Positions 43,289 through 52,103 are shown, counted from the first letter of the stretch. The stretch is DNA of 64,000 bases from Novosphingobium aureum (GCF_015865035.1 NZ_JADZGI010000002.1:248001-312000); one strand, 5' to 3'. Notes: generated from the sequence alone by a model not told the origin. Made by a program: numbers and translations.

Positions 43289-43359
43289 GTTGAACCAAGT
43301 TTCAACATCGAAGATTTGCCAAGTCGCCAGCAAGCGATTAGGTGTTACCAAGTGACAAC
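43289..43359. promoter_or_regulatory. Two related inverted-repeat sites, likely TetR operators
   Basis: Site 1 at 43289-43306 is GTTGAA-N6-TTCAAC, a perfect inverted repeat. Site 2 at 43342-43359 is GTGTTACCAAGTGACAAC and matches site 1 at 13 of 18 positions, including the ACCAAGT centre. The centres are 53 bases apart, about five DNA turns. Site 2 overlaps the probable TetR start codon and site 1 lies just upstream of the receptor gene. Confidence 0.55.
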
Positions 43360-44014
43360 ACATCAGCCCCCTTCCCCCAAGACCGAACCGGGCGCTGAGC
43401 AATCGGATCAGCCCTCGCAGCAGGTTTCGGACAAGACGCCGCGCACCGAGCGAGGGCGACGCACGGCCCGCAAGCTTCTCGATGCAGCAGCCATCGAGTT
43501 CGGCGAACGCGGCTTCCACGAGGCCTCGATCACGGGCATCACCAAGCGCGCAGGCACGGCCCTTGGCAGTTTCTATACCTACTACGATTCCAAGGACGAG
43601 ATTTACCGCGCGCTCGTCGCCGACCTCAGCGGCAAGGTGCGCGAAGCCGCGCGCGAGGCCAGCCGACCCGACCTCCCTGCCTTTGCGGCAGAACGTTCTG
43701 CCCTCCTCGGCTTCCTGCGCTTTGCCCGGACGCACAAGGAAATCTACCGGATCATCGACGAGTGCGAATTCGTCGATCCGCAGACCTTCCGCCAACACTA
43801 TGAAACCACCGCCCGCCGTATCGCGGAGCGGCTCGGCGAAGGCGCAGCCAAGGGCGAACTGCGCGCCGATACAGAAGAAGCGCACGCCTGGGCGATCATG
43901 GGCATGAACGTCTTTCTCGGACTGCGCTACGCGGTCTGGTCGCAGGACCGGGACCTCGACGAGGTCGCGGATCTCGCCAACGACCTGCTCGCCAACGGAC
44001 TGGCGCCCCGCTAG
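43352..44014 (+). CDS. TetR-family transcriptional regulator
   Basis: A 220-residue regulator. After a polar N-terminus comes a TetR DNA-binding domain: RTARKLLDAAAIEFGERGFHEASITGITKRAGTALGSFYTYYDSKDEIYRALV. The rest is the helical ligand-binding domain. The probable start is the GTG at 43352, which falls inside one of two candidate operators, consistent with autoregulation and repression of the divergent TonB receptor operon. An upstream in-frame region lies within the receptor gene and is not used. Confidence 0.87.
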   Translation: MTTHQPPSPKTEPGAEQSDQPSQQVSDKTPRTERGRRTARKLLDAAAIEFGERGFHEASITGITKRAGTALGSFYTYYDSKDEIYRALVADLSGKVREAAREASRPDLPAFAAERSALLGFLRFARTHKEIYRIIDECEFVDPQTFRQHYETTARRIAERLGEGAAKGELRADTEEAHAWAIMGMNVFLGLRYAVWSQDRDLDEVADLANDLLANGLAPR

Positions 44015-44118
44015 AGCGCCCGGCGCTTGGCCCATTTACGGCTTTGCAGTAAAGCTGTGTCACGAAAGTTCTGACGAAGGCGCGCCACGAGACGGAGCGC
44101 GCGGGAAACGGGTTGCCG

Positions 44119-44805
44119 ATGAAGACGTCCATCCTCGCAGTAACCGGCACGCTCGGTGTCGCGGCTATCGGCACCCTGCTGTTCGTCTCGATCCGCCCGG
44201 ACCGCTGGGTGGAGAGTGCATCCCGCAGCGAAATCGCGACGGCACAAGCAGCGGCCACGAGCGCCCCGGCCCCTTCTCACACTTCAGCCGCCGCACCTGC
44301 CGCCAAGCCCACACCGACACGGGTCGCGAGCGAGGACGAACCTTTCGTCATCAAGCGCATTCTCCCGATCGACGGACCGATCCGCTACGGTGACTGGCAC
44401 TGGGAGGACGCGGACGTGCCCGAGGGGCCGGTCGTGATCACCGTCGATCTCGATGCGCGCGTGCTCTCGGTATTCCGCAATGGCTACGAGGTCGGGACGA
44501 CCGCCGTCCTGCTCGGCACCGATGACAAGCCGACCCCGCTCGGCGTCTTTCCAATCACCCAGAAGGACATCGATCACGTCTCGAACATCTATACCGGCGC
44601 GCCGATGCCCTACATGCAGCGGCTGACCGACGACGGGATCACGCTGCACGGCTCCGACGTCGCGCTGGGCTATGCCAGCCACGGCTGCGTCGGCATGCCC
44701 GATGCCTTCGCCGCCAAGCTGTTCAAGCTGACCAAGCTGGGCGACAAGGTCTACATCACCCGCGGCAAGCAGGTCGGCATGGGCGACAACCTCGCCGGAG
44801 GGTGA
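44119..44805 (+). CDS. L,D-transpeptidase (YkuD domain)
   Basis: A 228-residue membrane-anchored or exported protein. Residues 1-25 form a hydrophobic N-terminal segment and are followed by an Ala/Pro-rich linker. The YkuD domain spans about residues 95-220, with VITVDLDARVLSVFRNG at its start and HGSDVALGYASHGCVGMP carrying the catalytic His, Ser-His-Gly-Cys cluster and Cys. The canonical motif continues with Arg after Cys-(Ile/Val), but here it is Gly. It should form or anchor peptidoglycan cross-links in the periplasm. The ATG at 44119 is favoured over an upstream TTG. Confidence 0.87.
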   Translation: MKTSILAVTGTLGVAAIGTLLFVSIRPDRWVESASRSEIATAQAAATSAPAPSHTSAAAPAAKPTPTRVASEDEPFVIKRILPIDGPIRYGDWHWEDADVPEGPVVITVDLDARVLSVFRNGYEVGTTAVLLGTDDKPTPLGVFPITQKDIDHVSNIYTGAPMPYMQRLTDDGITLHGSDVALGYASHGCVGMPDAFAAKLFKLTKLGDKVYITRGKQVGMGDNLAGG

Positions 44806-44840
44806 GCGCTGCGGCCGGATGACCCCGGCCAAAGCAAGCC

Positions 44841-45887
44841 TCAATCCTGCGCCTTGCGCTTGGCAGCCCTGACCGGCGCGGTGGCGAAGCTCCACCCGCC
44901 CGCATTCGCGCGAACGACGAGATTGCCGATCGAGGCAGGCCGGCCTTCGCACAGGCTCTCGAACGTGCGCGCCACCGCGCTGCCGCGCGGTGCGTCGCCG
45001 TCGAGTTCGCGCACGATACGCTCGACCACGCGCAGCGCGACCGCACGCGGTGCCTGCGGCTTGTAGCGCAGCCCCATCGGCTCCTTCTTGACGCAAGAGC
45101 GCCATTCGAGCGCTGCCATCCATTCAAGCGCCGCATCCGCGTCGGCGAGATGGGCCGCACTTTGCGCAATGGCACCGACGTCGAGCCAGTCGGCTCCCGC
45201 AAGCGCCTCGCGCAGCCGCACCCGATCAAAGCGCCTGTCGGCGTTGCTGGGATCCTGCGCGGCCCCGATCCCGGCGCCGGTCACGACATCGGCGAGTTCA
45301 TGCCGCCGCCAACCGAGCAATGGACGAACCAGCACCTTGCGCGCTCCCGGGACAGGCCCCCGCGCGCGCGTCCCCGCGAGCCCTGCGACCCCGCTGGCGC
45401 GGTTGAGGCGCATGAGCAGGGTCTCGGCCTGATCGTCGGCATGGTGCGCGGTGGCGAGTGCCGAAAGGCCCCGATCCTCCATCCACTGCGCCAGTGCACC
45501 ATAGCGTGCGCCGCGCGCCTCGGCCTGGACGTTGCCCGCCGCGACCTCGACCTGCAGCGTCGCATGAGGGACACCCATGCGCGCGCACAGCGCCGCGACA
45601 TCCGCCGCCTCGCGCGCACTTTCGGCGCGCAGTCCATGATCGACCGTCGCCGCCTCGACCCTGCCGGGCAAGGCGGCAGCGGCGAGCAGCAGCATGGCAA
45701 GACTGTCAGGCCCGCCCGAGACGGCCAGAGCGAGACGCGGTGCGCTCACGGCACTGTCCACGGCGGGCACCGCACCCGCCCCTTCGGGCCAGACCTCGGC
45801 GAGATCCTCGCGGAACCGTGCGATCAGCGACGGCGCCGGGAGGAGCGCCGGATCAGCTGCAGGTGAGCCCATTGCGGGTCGAGGCAT
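44841..45887 (-). CDS. tilS: tRNA(Ile)-lysidine synthase
   Basis: TilS adds lysine to C34 of the AUA-reading tRNA(Ile). The 348-residue protein has the PP-loop SGGPDS at 57-62, TVDHGLRAESAREA, ATAHHADDQAETLLMRL and a substrate-binding region RPLLGWRRHEL. It is on the short side, with only a reduced C-terminal domain. The ATG at 45887 overlaps the cpoB 3' end by 35 bases; an ATG at 45872 gives a 20-base overlap. The pairing with cpoB/ybgF is common in alphaproteobacteria. Confidence 0.93.
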   Translation of the reverse strand: MPRPAMGSPAADPALLPAPSLIARFREDLAEVWPEGAGAVPAVDSAVSAPRLALAVSGGPDSLAMLLLAAAALPGRVEAATVDHGLRAESAREAADVAALCARMGVPHATLQVEVAAGNVQAEARGARYGALAQWMEDRGLSALATAHHADDQAETLLMRLNRASGVAGLAGTRARGPVPGARKVLVRPLLGWRRHELADVVTGAGIGAAQDPSNADRRFDRVRLREALAGADWLDVGAIAQSAAHLADADAALEWMAALEWRSCVKKEPMGLRYKPQAPRAVALRVVERIVRELDGDAPRGSAVARTFESLCEGRPASIGNLVVRANAGGWSFATAPVRAAKRKAQD

Positions 45888-46890
45888 AGAGGCTGCTCAG
45901 GCGACCGGCCGCTTCGGAGGCGTAAGTGTCGCTGAATTCGGCGAGCGCGATGCAGGCGCGCTTGGTATCCTTGAGCTGCTTCATCGAAACCGCGAGGTAG
46001 AGCAGGCTGTCGGGCGCGCGTTCGCCGCGCTTGTCGGCCTGGTAGTTCTGCAGGAACCACTTGGCCGCTTCGGACGGATTGTTGTCGTCGAGCCAGGCAC
46101 GCCCGAGCAGGTTGCGCGCCCAGCTGCCACGGCTGTGATTGGGGTACTTCTCGAGGAACATCTTCAGCTGCTGGCGCGCCTCGGGATAGAAACCGGCATC
46201 CCACAGGCGGAAACCGTAAGAATATTCGTCGTCGCCCGCATCGCCGGTCTGCGGCTTGACGATCGCCTGCACGGCGGCGAGGCGCTTGTCGGACGCGGGC
46301 GCGGCGGCTGCGGGCTTGGCGGGCGCGCTACCTGCCGCGGGCTTGACCGAGGGCGTGCTCGGCGTCGGCGCCGGCGCGCTGCCGTTCATCGCCGCGAGAT
46401 TGGCTTGCGGGCTCGAGCCCTGCGGCGCCGGGTTCTGCGGCGGAAGCACCCCGACCTGCGACGACGCTGCGGGAAGAGCGCCCACTTGCGCGCTCTGGCT
46501 GGCCTGGGCCTCGAGACGCGCCTCGAGCTGCGCCAGCTTGTTCGAATTCTGCTCGACCTGCCCGGTCAGCCGCGCCATCTGCGCCTCGATCGCGTCCATG
46601 CGGGTCAGAACGTCGCTGAGCGGGGTTCCCGAAGGCGTGGAACCGGGGACCTGGGGCGTGGCGGCAGGCGCGGTGATCTGCGGTTCGAAGAACTTCTCGT
46701 CGCCGCCGGGGAAGACCTTGCGCTGCAGGGCGCGAACTTCGGCCTCCACCTTGCGCAGCCGCGCATCGGCACTGTCCTGTGCGAGCGCCGGAGCCGAACC
46801 CGCAGCAAGCGCTGCCACGACCAGGACCGACACGACCGGTGCGCGCATGAGCTTTCGCGCCGCCGGCTTCTTCGCAATCATCGCATTCAT
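45853..46890 (-). CDS. cpoB: Cell division coordinator CpoB (YbgF)
   Basis: A 345-residue periplasmic protein of the Tol-Pal system. A signal peptide is followed by a coiled-coil region with SADARLRKVEAEVRALQRKV and MDAIEAQMARLTGQVEQNSNKLAQLEARLE, then a Pro/Ala-rich linker, then TPR repeats (YSYGFRLWDAGFYPEARQQLKMFLEKYPNHSRGSWARNLLG). It links outer-membrane constriction to peptidoglycan synthesis. The ATG at 46890 gives a clean signal peptide. No tol or pal gene is in the window. Confidence 0.9.
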   Translation of the reverse strand: MNAMIAKKPAARKLMRAPVVSVLVVAALAAGSAPALAQDSADARLRKVEAEVRALQRKVFPGGDEKFFEPQITAPAATPQVPGSTPSGTPLSDVLTRMDAIEAQMARLTGQVEQNSNKLAQLEARLEAQASQSAQVGALPAASSQVGVLPPQNPAPQGSSPQANLAAMNGSAPAPTPSTPSVKPAAGSAPAKPAAAAPASDKRLAAVQAIVKPQTGDAGDDEYSYGFRLWDAGFYPEARQQLKMFLEKYPNHSRGSWARNLLGRAWLDDNNPSEAAKWFLQNYQADKRGERAPDSLLYLAVSMKQLKDTKRACIALAEFSDTYASEAAGRLSSLYASTRNGLTCS

Positions 46891-47075
46891 TGCCAAAACA
46901 ACTCCATTGTGCGCAGGCATCCCTTTGCCGCGCCCCGCCCCGGCGTCATGCCCGGCGCGGGTAGAACCCGGGATTAACCACGCGCGACCCGCCTTATTGA
47001 TTGCCGCAAGCCCCTGCAGGTGTCGAGCCGCACCGGACCGGAAACCGTGGATACCCTCAGCAGCGCTCCAGCCAC

Positions 47076-48218
47076 TCAGTCCTGCGTATCGGGGGCCTGC
47101 GCATCGGGAGTCGGCGCGGGCGTCGCCGGTGCGCCCTGCGTAGCAGGAGCCGCGCTACGCGTCGGCGCCGTCGCCGGGGTGCTGCGCGCTGATGCGCTCG
47201 CGCGCGGACTTGCGCCAGCCGAAGGGCTTGTCGCAGGTGCCTGACGTGTGGCGCGCGCAGTCGGGGCGACACTGACGCCAGTCCGCGGCGCAGGCGCCTC
47301 GCTCACACCGGGCTGCACGAGCGGCGTTGCCAGCGAAGCCGAAGTCGGCTTCGGGCTTGGCGTCGGCGTGGGTGCGGCGGACTGCGCAGACGAACCAGCC
47401 GCCGGGGCGGCCTGACCTGCGGGAGCGGCGACACCGGCGCGGGCAAGCAGGTCCGCGCCTGCCAGCGAGACGCCCGAGACGGTTTCGGGCTTGTCGGAAA
47501 TCTGCGGTATCTCGCGACCACCGACAGTAATCTTGAGCGCGTCGGGCCGCGCCGTGCGCAGCTGCGCCCCGGCGCCGTCGTTCGGAACGGTGTAGGTCTC
47601 GCCTTGGGCCAGTTCCTTCTGGAAGAGCTGGTTGCCCTGTGCGTCGGTAACCTTGAGCCAGATCCGCTCCGCCCCCGAGGTGAGCACTACCGGGCCGGTC
47701 GGCACGCTCGAAGGCTGGGCCACCTGCGTCGTGGGCTGCGCGCTCGGTGCGGCCTCACTGGCCTCGTCGTCGGCAAGCAGGCTCGGAAGCTCGCCTTCGG
47801 GCGAGAAGAAATTGCTCCAGAAGTAGACGATCAGGCCGATGGCCAGAACGATCGCGCCGGTCGCGACCCAAGCGAGGCGCAACGAAGGTACGCGCGCGGG
47901 ATCGCCCGGCTCGAAGCTGGGCTGCGGGGCGGGACGTTCCGCGCCATGCTCGTTGAGCTGGACCCGGACCAGTTCGGCGATGTGCTTCTCGTCGAGGCCG
48001 AGAGCGCGGGCATAGGCGCGCGAGAAACCGACCGCGTAGGTTCGCGCGGCAAGGTCCTCGAAGCGGTCTTCCTCGATGGCAATGATGTGCCGTTCGGCGA
48101 CCTTGGTCCGGGTGGCGATGTCCGCACGACTGAGGCCCGCGGACTTGCGCGCGGCCAGCAGCGTCTGCCCCGCCGTTGCCGGATGCAGACCTTGTTCTTG
48201 ATTCTCGACGTTTTCCAT
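47076..48218 (-). CDS. rodZ: RodZ-like cytoskeletal helix-turn-helix membrane protein
   Basis: A 380-residue cell-shape protein. The N-terminal HTH domain (TLLAARKSAGLSRADIATRTKVAERHIIAIEEDRFEDL) is cytoplasmic. A single transmembrane helix (LAWVATGAIVLAIGLIVYFW) lies near residues 113-132, followed by a periplasmic DUF4115-type beta domain (IWLKVTDAQGNQLFQKELAQGETY). A long Ala/Pro/Thr tail of about 130 low-complexity residues ends the protein. It probably connects MreB to the wall-synthesis machine. The tail is likely disordered. Confidence 0.87.
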   Translation of the reverse strand: MENVENQEQGLHPATAGQTLLAARKSAGLSRADIATRTKVAERHIIAIEEDRFEDLAARTYAVGFSRAYARALGLDEKHIAELVRVQLNEHGAERPAPQPSFEPGDPARVPSLRLAWVATGAIVLAIGLIVYFWSNFFSPEGELPSLLADDEASEAAPSAQPTTQVAQPSSVPTGPVVLTSGAERIWLKVTDAQGNQLFQKELAQGETYTVPNDGAGAQLRTARPDALKITVGGREIPQISDKPETVSGVSLAGADLLARAGVAAPAGQAAPAAGSSAQSAAPTPTPSPKPTSASLATPLVQPGVSEAPAPRTGVSVAPTARATRQAPATSPSAGASPRASASARSTPATAPTRSAAPATQGAPATPAPTPDAQAPDTQD

Positions 48219-48390
48219 TCTGCTCCGAGGGGCCTTGCGCGCGACTAGGGGATCAACCGAGGGATAACCAACAGTTACGGCACGGCAAAGTCAATCGGGG
48301 CGGACCGAAGTCCACGAACTTTCCCGCAGCTGTCCGGACCGGACCGGCCAGATGTGGCAGATCCGCGCCGAAATCCACCCTCGCAGGTCT

Positions 48391-50667
48391 TCAGTCGCCG
48401 ATGATGCCGCGCTCGATGGCCCAGGCGGTCATCGCCGCGCGCATGTCGAGCGGCGGCTGCGCCAGCCAGCCGTCCATCGCCGCCTTGACCTCGCCGAGAT
48501 CGACCTTGCCGATGAGGTCCTTGATCCGTCCGACCGAGGCCGGGGTGATCGAGAGCTTCTCGATGCCGATACCGAGCAGTGCCAGCGCCTCGAGCCTGCG
48601 CCCGCCCATCTCGCCGCATACGCCGATCTCGACACCGCTGCCGTCGAGCGTAGTCACCACCCGGCGGATGAAGCGCAGGATCGCAGGGCTCAGCCAGTCG
48701 TAACGCTCGGCGAGCTTGGGGTTCGAACGGTCGGCCGCGAACAGGAACTGGGTGAGATCGTTGGTGCCGATCGAGAGGAACGAGATGCGCGGCGCAAGTA
48801 CGTCGAGCTGCTCGGCGAGCGCGGGGACCTCGAGCATGACCCCGTAGCGGATAGCCTCGGGCAGTTGCTTCTTCTGCTGGCGCAGGAAGGCGAGCTGGCC
48901 GTCGAAGATGGCCTTGGCCTGATCGAACTCCCATGGCTCGGCGACGAGCGGGAACATGACGTTGAGCTGACGCCCGGCAGCGGCCTCAAGCAGCGCGCGC
49001 GCCTGGACCTTGAGGAGACCCTCGCGCTCGAGCGCAACGCGCAGCGCGCGCCAGCCCATCGCGGGATTGTCCTCGCCCTGCCCGTCGTCGTGGCGCAGAT
49101 AGGGCAGCGTCTTGTCGCCGCCGATGTCGACGGTGCGAAATACCACGGGCTTGTCGCCTGCGGCATCGAGCACGTCGCGGTAGAGCCGGGTCTGGCGGTC
49201 GCGCGCAGGCAAGGTCGCCGAGACGAGGAACTGGAATTCGGTGCGGAACAGGCCGATGCCGTCCGCCCCGGTCAGGTTGAGGTTGGCGATGTCGTCGCGA
49301 AGGCCCGCGTTGATACGCACCATGATCCGCTTGCCATCGCGCGTGGTCGGCCTGACGTCGCGCATCGCGGCATAGGCGGCCTGCTTCTCGCGGTTGCGCG
49401 CAAAGCGCGCTTCGAAAGCCTCTATCACGCCCGGTGAGGGACGCACCATGACCGTCGCCTGCCCTGCATCGAGCAGCAGCGGATCGCCTTCGCGCACATA
49501 GCCGCGAAGCCCGCGCACGCGCCCCAGCACCGGAATGCCCATCGCGCGCGCGACGATCACCACGTGGCTCGTCAGCGATCCCTCCTCGAGGATCACGCCC
49601 TTGAGCCGGCGCCGGTCGTACTCGAGCAGTTCGGCAGGGCCCAGATTGCGCGCGATCAGGATTGCGTCGTTGCGCAGCCCCATCGAGGCGGCGGTCCCCA
49701 GCTGCCCCGAGACAATCCGAAGGAGCCGGTTCGCCAGATCCTCGAGGTCGTGCATGCGATCGGCAAGCAGCGGATCGTCGATCTGGCGCATGCGCATGCG
49801 CGTGCGCTGCTGCACGCGCTCGATCGCCGCCTCGGCGGTCAGTCCGGAATCGATCGCCTCGTTGATGCGGCGCGTCCAGCCTTCGTCGTAGGCGAACATG
49901 CGGTAGGTCTCGAGCACTTCCTCGTGCTCGCCCCCGACGCCGAACTCGGCCTGGCTGGCCATGCGGTCGATCTGTTCGCGCATCTTGTCGAAGGCTAGGA
50001 TCACGCGCTGGCGCTCGGCCTCGGTATCCTCGGCGACGACATGCTCGATCTGCACGCGCGGCTGGTGGTAGACCGCGACGCCCGAGGCCAGCCCCTTGAC
50101 CAGCGTCAACCCCTGCAGCTGCTCGGGGGCATTGCTGCCCGCGCCCAGCAGCCGGGCGTCCTCCTCGTCGATCAGGTCGGCATTGGTGATGAGCTCTGAG
50201 AGCACCATGGCCACCGTCTGCAGCGCCTCGATCTCGACTTCCTCGTAACGCCGCCGCTCGACATGCTGCACGCCGAGCACGCCGACCGCACGTTCACGAC
50301 GCACGATCGGCACGCCGGCGAAGGAGTGGAACTTCTCCTCGCCCGTCTCGGGACGATAGGAGAAGTCGGGGTGCGCCGCGGCCTCGGCGAGGTTGAGCGT
50401 CTCGCTGCGTTCGGCGATGGTGCCGACGAGGCCCTCACCGATGGCAAGGCGGGTGACGTGAACGGCTTCCTGCGCAAGCCCGCGCGTCGCGAAAAGCTCG
50501 AGCATGCCTTCGCGCAGCAGGTAGATCGAACATACCTCGCTGTGCAGGCTCTCTCCGATGACCTCGACCACGGTGTTGAGCTTGGCCTGCGCGTTCTGGC
50601 GCGAGGCCATGACCTCGTGGAGGCCGGTAAGAATATTGCGCGCTGCGTCGACTGCTCCGGTGGTCAT
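48391..50667 (-). CDS. ptsP: PTS-Ntr enzyme I, phosphoenolpyruvate-protein phosphotransferase
   Basis: PtsP uses phosphoenolpyruvate to start the regulatory nitrogen PTS phosphorelay. The 758-residue protein has an N-terminal GAF domain (residues 15-160), the swivelling domain with the phospho-accepting His368 in GSLTSHVVIVARAMGIP, and a C-terminal PEP-binding barrel with VRINAGLRDD, LFRTEFQFL and SIGTNDLTQFLFAADR. The ATG at 50667 is the first Met consistent with the family start. No ptsN or ptsO is in the window. It acts in the cytoplasm and probably senses nitrogen or metabolite state through GAF. Confidence 0.95.
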   Translation of the reverse strand: MTTGAVDAARNILTGLHEVMASRQNAQAKLNTVVEVIGESLHSEVCSIYLLREGMLELFATRGLAQEAVHVTRLAIGEGLVGTIAERSETLNLAEAAAHPDFSYRPETGEEKFHSFAGVPIVRRERAVGVLGVQHVERRRYEEVEIEALQTVAMVLSELITNADLIDEEDARLLGAGSNAPEQLQGLTLVKGLASGVAVYHQPRVQIEHVVAEDTEAERQRVILAFDKMREQIDRMASQAEFGVGGEHEEVLETYRMFAYDEGWTRRINEAIDSGLTAEAAIERVQQRTRMRMRQIDDPLLADRMHDLEDLANRLLRIVSGQLGTAASMGLRNDAILIARNLGPAELLEYDRRRLKGVILEEGSLTSHVVIVARAMGIPVLGRVRGLRGYVREGDPLLLDAGQATVMVRPSPGVIEAFEARFARNREKQAAYAAMRDVRPTTRDGKRIMVRINAGLRDDIANLNLTGADGIGLFRTEFQFLVSATLPARDRQTRLYRDVLDAAGDKPVVFRTVDIGGDKTLPYLRHDDGQGEDNPAMGWRALRVALEREGLLKVQARALLEAAAGRQLNVMFPLVAEPWEFDQAKAIFDGQLAFLRQQKKQLPEAIRYGVMLEVPALAEQLDVLAPRISFLSIGTNDLTQFLFAADRSNPKLAERYDWLSPAILRFIRRVVTTLDGSGVEIGVCGEMGGRRLEALALLGIGIEKLSITPASVGRIKDLIGKVDLGEVKAAMDGWLAQPPLDMRAAMTAWAIERGIIGD

Positions 50668-50732
50668 GAAACCGGGAGTACCGCAAAGCGAAGCCTTTGG
50701 AAACGCGCAGCGCCAAACATTTGTGAAATACA

Positions 50733-50750
50733 AAGGGCCCGCGAGGGCCC
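50733..50750 (-). terminator. Possible terminator downstream of the minus-strand DUF465 gene
   Basis: Read on the minus strand, GGGCCC-TCGC-GGGCCC is followed by TTTGTATTT. The stem is only six base pairs but G+C-only, and flanking AAA/TTT could extend it. It lies 115 bases past the small DUF465 gene and just before ptsP. Confidence 0.5.
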
Positions 50751-50865
50751 GGGTTTAACATCGCCCGGAAAGCCCGGCGTCGCGAGGACCGCCCGAGCGT
50801 TCCGGGGAGGTTCGGGGTCCGCCCCTGTTAGTCAGGGCGGACCACAACTCAGGAAGGCGGCGCCA

Positions 50866-51021
50866 TCAACAGCGCGTGATTTCCTCCTTGAGCCTGAGCT
50901 TTCGCTTCTTGAGGGACTGGATTGCCACGGCATCAGGCATCGGTCGGCTCATCTCGGCGTGGAGCTGACGCTCGATACCGGCATGCTTGAGCTGAAGTGC
51001 GCTGACGTGAGAACTATCCAT
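50866..51021 (-). CDS. YdcH-like DUF465 small protein
   Basis: A 51-residue alpha-helical protein. The end QSLKKRKLRLKEEITR is the DUF465 signature (two short helices with the Leu-Lys-Lys repeat). The ATG at 51021 has a perfect GAGGAGG at good spacing. It is divergent from a second, longer DUF465 gene at 51232. DUF465 function is unknown; the proteins are highly conserved in alphaproteobacteria. Confidence 0.85.
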   Translation of the reverse strand: MDSSHVSALQLKHAGIERQLHAEMSRPMPDAVAIQSLKKRKLRLKEEITRC

Positions 51022-51231
51022 GGATGTTCCTCCTCTATTTGGCAAAAGCGCGATCCGACCGGGTCTCCCGGATTGGCGACTCGGTTCTTTTGGATCGGTC
51101 GCAAACGGAAGGAACCACACTCGCGCCACCTTGCGAAGACAGGGAATGCCTCATATCGGTGAAGCGCAAGAATCCTGCGTCGGGCAGGAGATGCGATCTG
51201 AGCCACTCGAACAGCGAACAGGACATCGGGC

Positions 51232-51429
51232 GTGACCGAAGAGGAAATGCGTAAACGCTTGGAAATCCTGCGTATCGAGCATCGGGATCTCGATGCGGCG
51301 ATCGACGCGCTGGTCGCCACCGGGGCTGGCGACCAGCTCCAGATCGCACGGCTCAAGAAGCGCAAGCTTGGACTAAAGGACCAGATCAGCCAGATCGAGG
51401 ACTACCTCATCCCCGACATCATCGCCTGA
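51232..51429 (+). CDS. YdcH-like DUF465 small protein
   Basis: A 65-residue protein with two predicted helices: MRKRLEILRIEHRDLDAAIDAL and QIARLKKRKLGLKDQISQIED, which match the DUF465 pattern (H-x-x-LD and LKKxKLxLKD). The start is a GTG at 51232; an ATG at 51247 is the alternative. The divergent neighbour encodes a related but shorter version. No function can be assigned from sequence. Confidence 0.87.
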   Translation: MTEEEMRKRLEILRIEHRDLDAAIDALVATGAGDQLQIARLKKRKLGLKDQISQIEDYLIPDIIA

Positions 51430-51521
51430 TCGAGACACCTTGCCCCGGTGGCCATCTCGCAACTGCTTGGGCCTAGCCCCCACGCCGGGACCAGGGCGAC
51501 GGGAAAACGAGGTAGACTTGG

Positions 51522-51536
51522 TTAACCCGGATTAAC
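51522..51536 (+). promoter_or_regulatory. CtrA-box-like element upstream of the RcdA-like gene
   Basis: TTAACCCGGATTAAC has the TTAA half-sites bound by the cell-cycle regulator CtrA, but the spacer is six bases rather than the usual seven. It lies about 100 bases before the start at 51633 in an otherwise empty 200-base gap. Confidence 0.35.
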
Positions 51537-51632
51537 GACGGTCCGTCCCAAATATACACATCGCGGATTTGCGCGGATTTATTTACGATTAGGCCATTGC
51601 TCGCGATTCGCCGTTAAGAAATACGGGTAGCC

Positions 51633-52103
51633 ATGGCCAGTACGCTGATCATCAGCCCTCGCATCGTCGAAGGCCTCTACCGGGAAGCTCTCGAGCTGGC
51701 CGACGAGGTGCGCCATACTTTCGCGCTCAGCGGCCAGCTCGAACGCATCGGCGCCGACGAAGACCCCTCGCGGGTGGCACTGTCGAGCGAGGGCCTGCGC
51801 ACGACCACGCGGATGATGCATGCCATCTCCTGGCTGCTCAACCACCGCGCCTACTTCATGGACGAGATCAGCGAAGTGCAACTGCGCCGCCAGGGCAGGC
51901 TGGCGAGCGGCATGATGGCCTCCGATGCGCGCCAGAGGGCGCTACTTGCAACCCCGGTGGCCGAGCTCGTGGCACGCACCCAGGCTTTCTACGCAAGGCT
52001 GCTCAGGCTCGACAGCGAATGGCGGCTATCCGATGCCGAACCCGGCTCCGCCAGCGCTATCCAGCGCCTGCGCGAGCGTATCGAGGGACGTATGGCCAGC
52101 TAA
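51633..52103 (+). CDS. DUF1465 family protein, RcdA-like
   Basis: A 156-residue, mainly helical protein. SPRIVEGLYREALELADEVRHTF, LSSEGLRTTTRMMHAISWLLNHRAYFMDEIS and SEWRLSD match the DUF1465 family as remembered, which includes Caulobacter RcdA, a helper for ClpXP degradation of CtrA. An RcdA role here is inferred from family only. The ATG at 51633 follows a near-ideal spacing from a weak ribosome site. The MBL-fold gene follows after 70 bases. Confidence 0.8.
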   Translation: MASTLIISPRIVEGLYREALELADEVRHTFALSGQLERIGADEDPSRVALSSEGLRTTTRMMHAISWLLNHRAYFMDEISEVQLRRQGRLASGMMASDARQRALLATPVAELVARTQAFYARLLRLDSEWRLSDAEPGSASAIQRLRERIEGRMAS

